Part shown: piece by piece, positions 15,214 to 15,462 of the stretch
How positions within the stretch are numbered: position 1 is the stretch's first letter
How the letters are laid out: every line of letters starts with the position of its first letter
DNA from: Desulfobacteraceae bacterium
GTDB taxonomy: Bacteria; Desulfobacterota; Desulfobulbia; Desulfobulbales; Desulfobulbaceae
Direction of reading: 5' to 3'
Assembly: GCA_022837185.1 (NCBI GenBank)
Contig: JALHJD010000037.1
Location: forward strand, 1-15,462
Length of the DNA: 15,462 bases
The notes under the pieces: generated by a model
Database searches by the model: none
What the model was told of the DNA's origin: nothing
The model's input: the letters and a program-made list of their open reading frames with translations, nothing else
Position numbers and translations under genes: made by a program

Positions 15214-15248
15214 CCAGAAGTCAGAAGACAAGAGGACGGAAGCCAGAA
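15214..15248. repeat. Degenerate 7-bp tandem array (CCAGAAG-type)
   Basis: Five consecutive heptamers can be read: ccagaag, tcagaag, acaagag, gacggaa, gccagaa. They are purine-rich and decayed from each other. Heptameric tandem repeats like this are known from several bacterial genomes, such as the STRRs of cyanobacteria. Confidence 0.5.
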
Positions 15249-15274
15249 TGAGTTTGCCGCTTCGCTGTTGGTGA

Positions 15275-15384
15275 AAAAACCCCTCACCCGGCCTCCGGCC
15301 ACCCTCTCCCAGTGGTAGAGGGAATTATTAAAGCCACCCTTCTCCTTAGGGAGAAGGTGCCCAGAGGGCGGATGAGGGGTGTTT
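15275..15384. repeat. Palindromic interspersed-repeat-like element (~110 bp)
   Basis: The outer arms AAAAACCCCTCA (15275-15286) and TGAGGGGTGTTT (15373-15384) pair with one mismatch. Inside them CACCCTCTCCC (15300-15310) can pair with GGGAGAAGGTG (15349-15359) with one mismatch, and GGCCTCCGGCC (15290-15300) is a small palindrome. The wording (CCCTCACCC, GGCC, CCCTCTCCC, GGGAGAAGG, GAGGGG) resembles non-coding palindromic repeats found in many copies in GC-rich proteobacterial genomes. Copy number here cannot be seen from one window. Confidence 0.6.
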
Positions 15385-15416
15385 GTAAGCGACAAGCCGC
15401 CAGGCTTCAAGCCCCA

Positions 15417-15451
15417 AACTGCCAACTGCCGGCTGCCGACTCCCAACTTCT
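15417..15451. repeat. Degenerate 7-bp tandem array (AACTGCC-type)
   Basis: Successive heptamers read aactgcc, aactgcc, ggctgcc, gactccc, aacttct. The first two are identical and the rest drift. The array lies 32 bp beyond the palindromic element and differs in sequence from the array on its other side. Confidence 0.5.
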
Positions 15452-15462
15452 TTTCAACACCC

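Larger units (their letters stand above)
15083..15462. other. Gene-free right end with promoter and repeat patch
   Basis: This 380-nt stretch holds the promoter candidate of the exported-protein gene near 15170-15198, followed from about 15214 to the window edge by non-coding repeats. I see no gene in it. An 80-codon minus-strand frame (15204-15446) is produced by the repeats and is not credible as coding. Confidence 0.6.

Noticed and set aside
15204..15446. 80-codon frame on the minus strand
   Set aside because: It is made of the palindromic element and heptamer repeats.

Overview
The window is GC-rich bacterial chromosome, densely packed with genes on both strands. It carries ten protein-coding genes (one cut by the left edge) and no RNA gene, CRISPR array or transposase that I can see. 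The gene set suggests a Gram-negative bacterium of the Desulfobacterota (former Deltaproteobacteria), perhaps Desulfobulbales or Desulfuromonadales. The pointers are a DUF3373-type outer-membrane barrel, a poly(A) polymerase, ClpS/ClpA, a HisRS with a cysteine-rich insertion, and a nitronate-monooxygenase-like protein with a C-terminal cysteine cluster. The taxonomic call is an inference from family resemblance only.

Layout. (1) 1-2130, minus strand: hisS then aspS, two class II tRNA synthetases 19 nt apart. hisS uses a TTG start behind a strong Shine-Dalgarno site that can fold into a small hairpin, and its leader could form a terminator-like structure. (2) 2131-2473: divergent regulatory region with promoter-like sites on both strands and a 7+7 bp palindrome. 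(3) 2474-5644, plus strand: an FMN-dependent nitronate-monooxygenase-like oxidoreductase, poly(A) polymerase PcnB, and one base later an endonuclease/exonuclease/phosphatase-fold hydrolase. (4) 5649-6377, minus strand: PgeF, convergent with the hydrolase across only 4 bp, so the hydrolase terminator lies inside the pgeF coding end. (5) 6490-8193, minus strand: a secreted DUF3373-type porin-like protein with its own strong terminator. (6) 8520-15082, minus strand: an apparent operon running from a large secreted protein of unknown function through holA and clpS to clpA. (7) 15083-15462: a probable promoter, then a repeat patch in which a ~110 bp palindromic element sits between two degenerate 7-bp tandem arrays.

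Most of the window is housekeeping: translation (aspS, hisS), replication (holA), regulated proteolysis (clpS, clpA), RNA tailing (pcnB) and cell-wall quality control (pgeF). The item most worth attention is the ~820-residue exported protein at 12611-15082. It has a signal peptide, seven tandem 32-residue helical repeats and a C-terminal domain with an RGHSY motif and, 38 residues later, an LGSCGG motif. That pattern resembles a His/Cys dyad of a caspase/gingipain-like (clan CD) peptidase. It sits directly upstream of holA, clpS and clpA.
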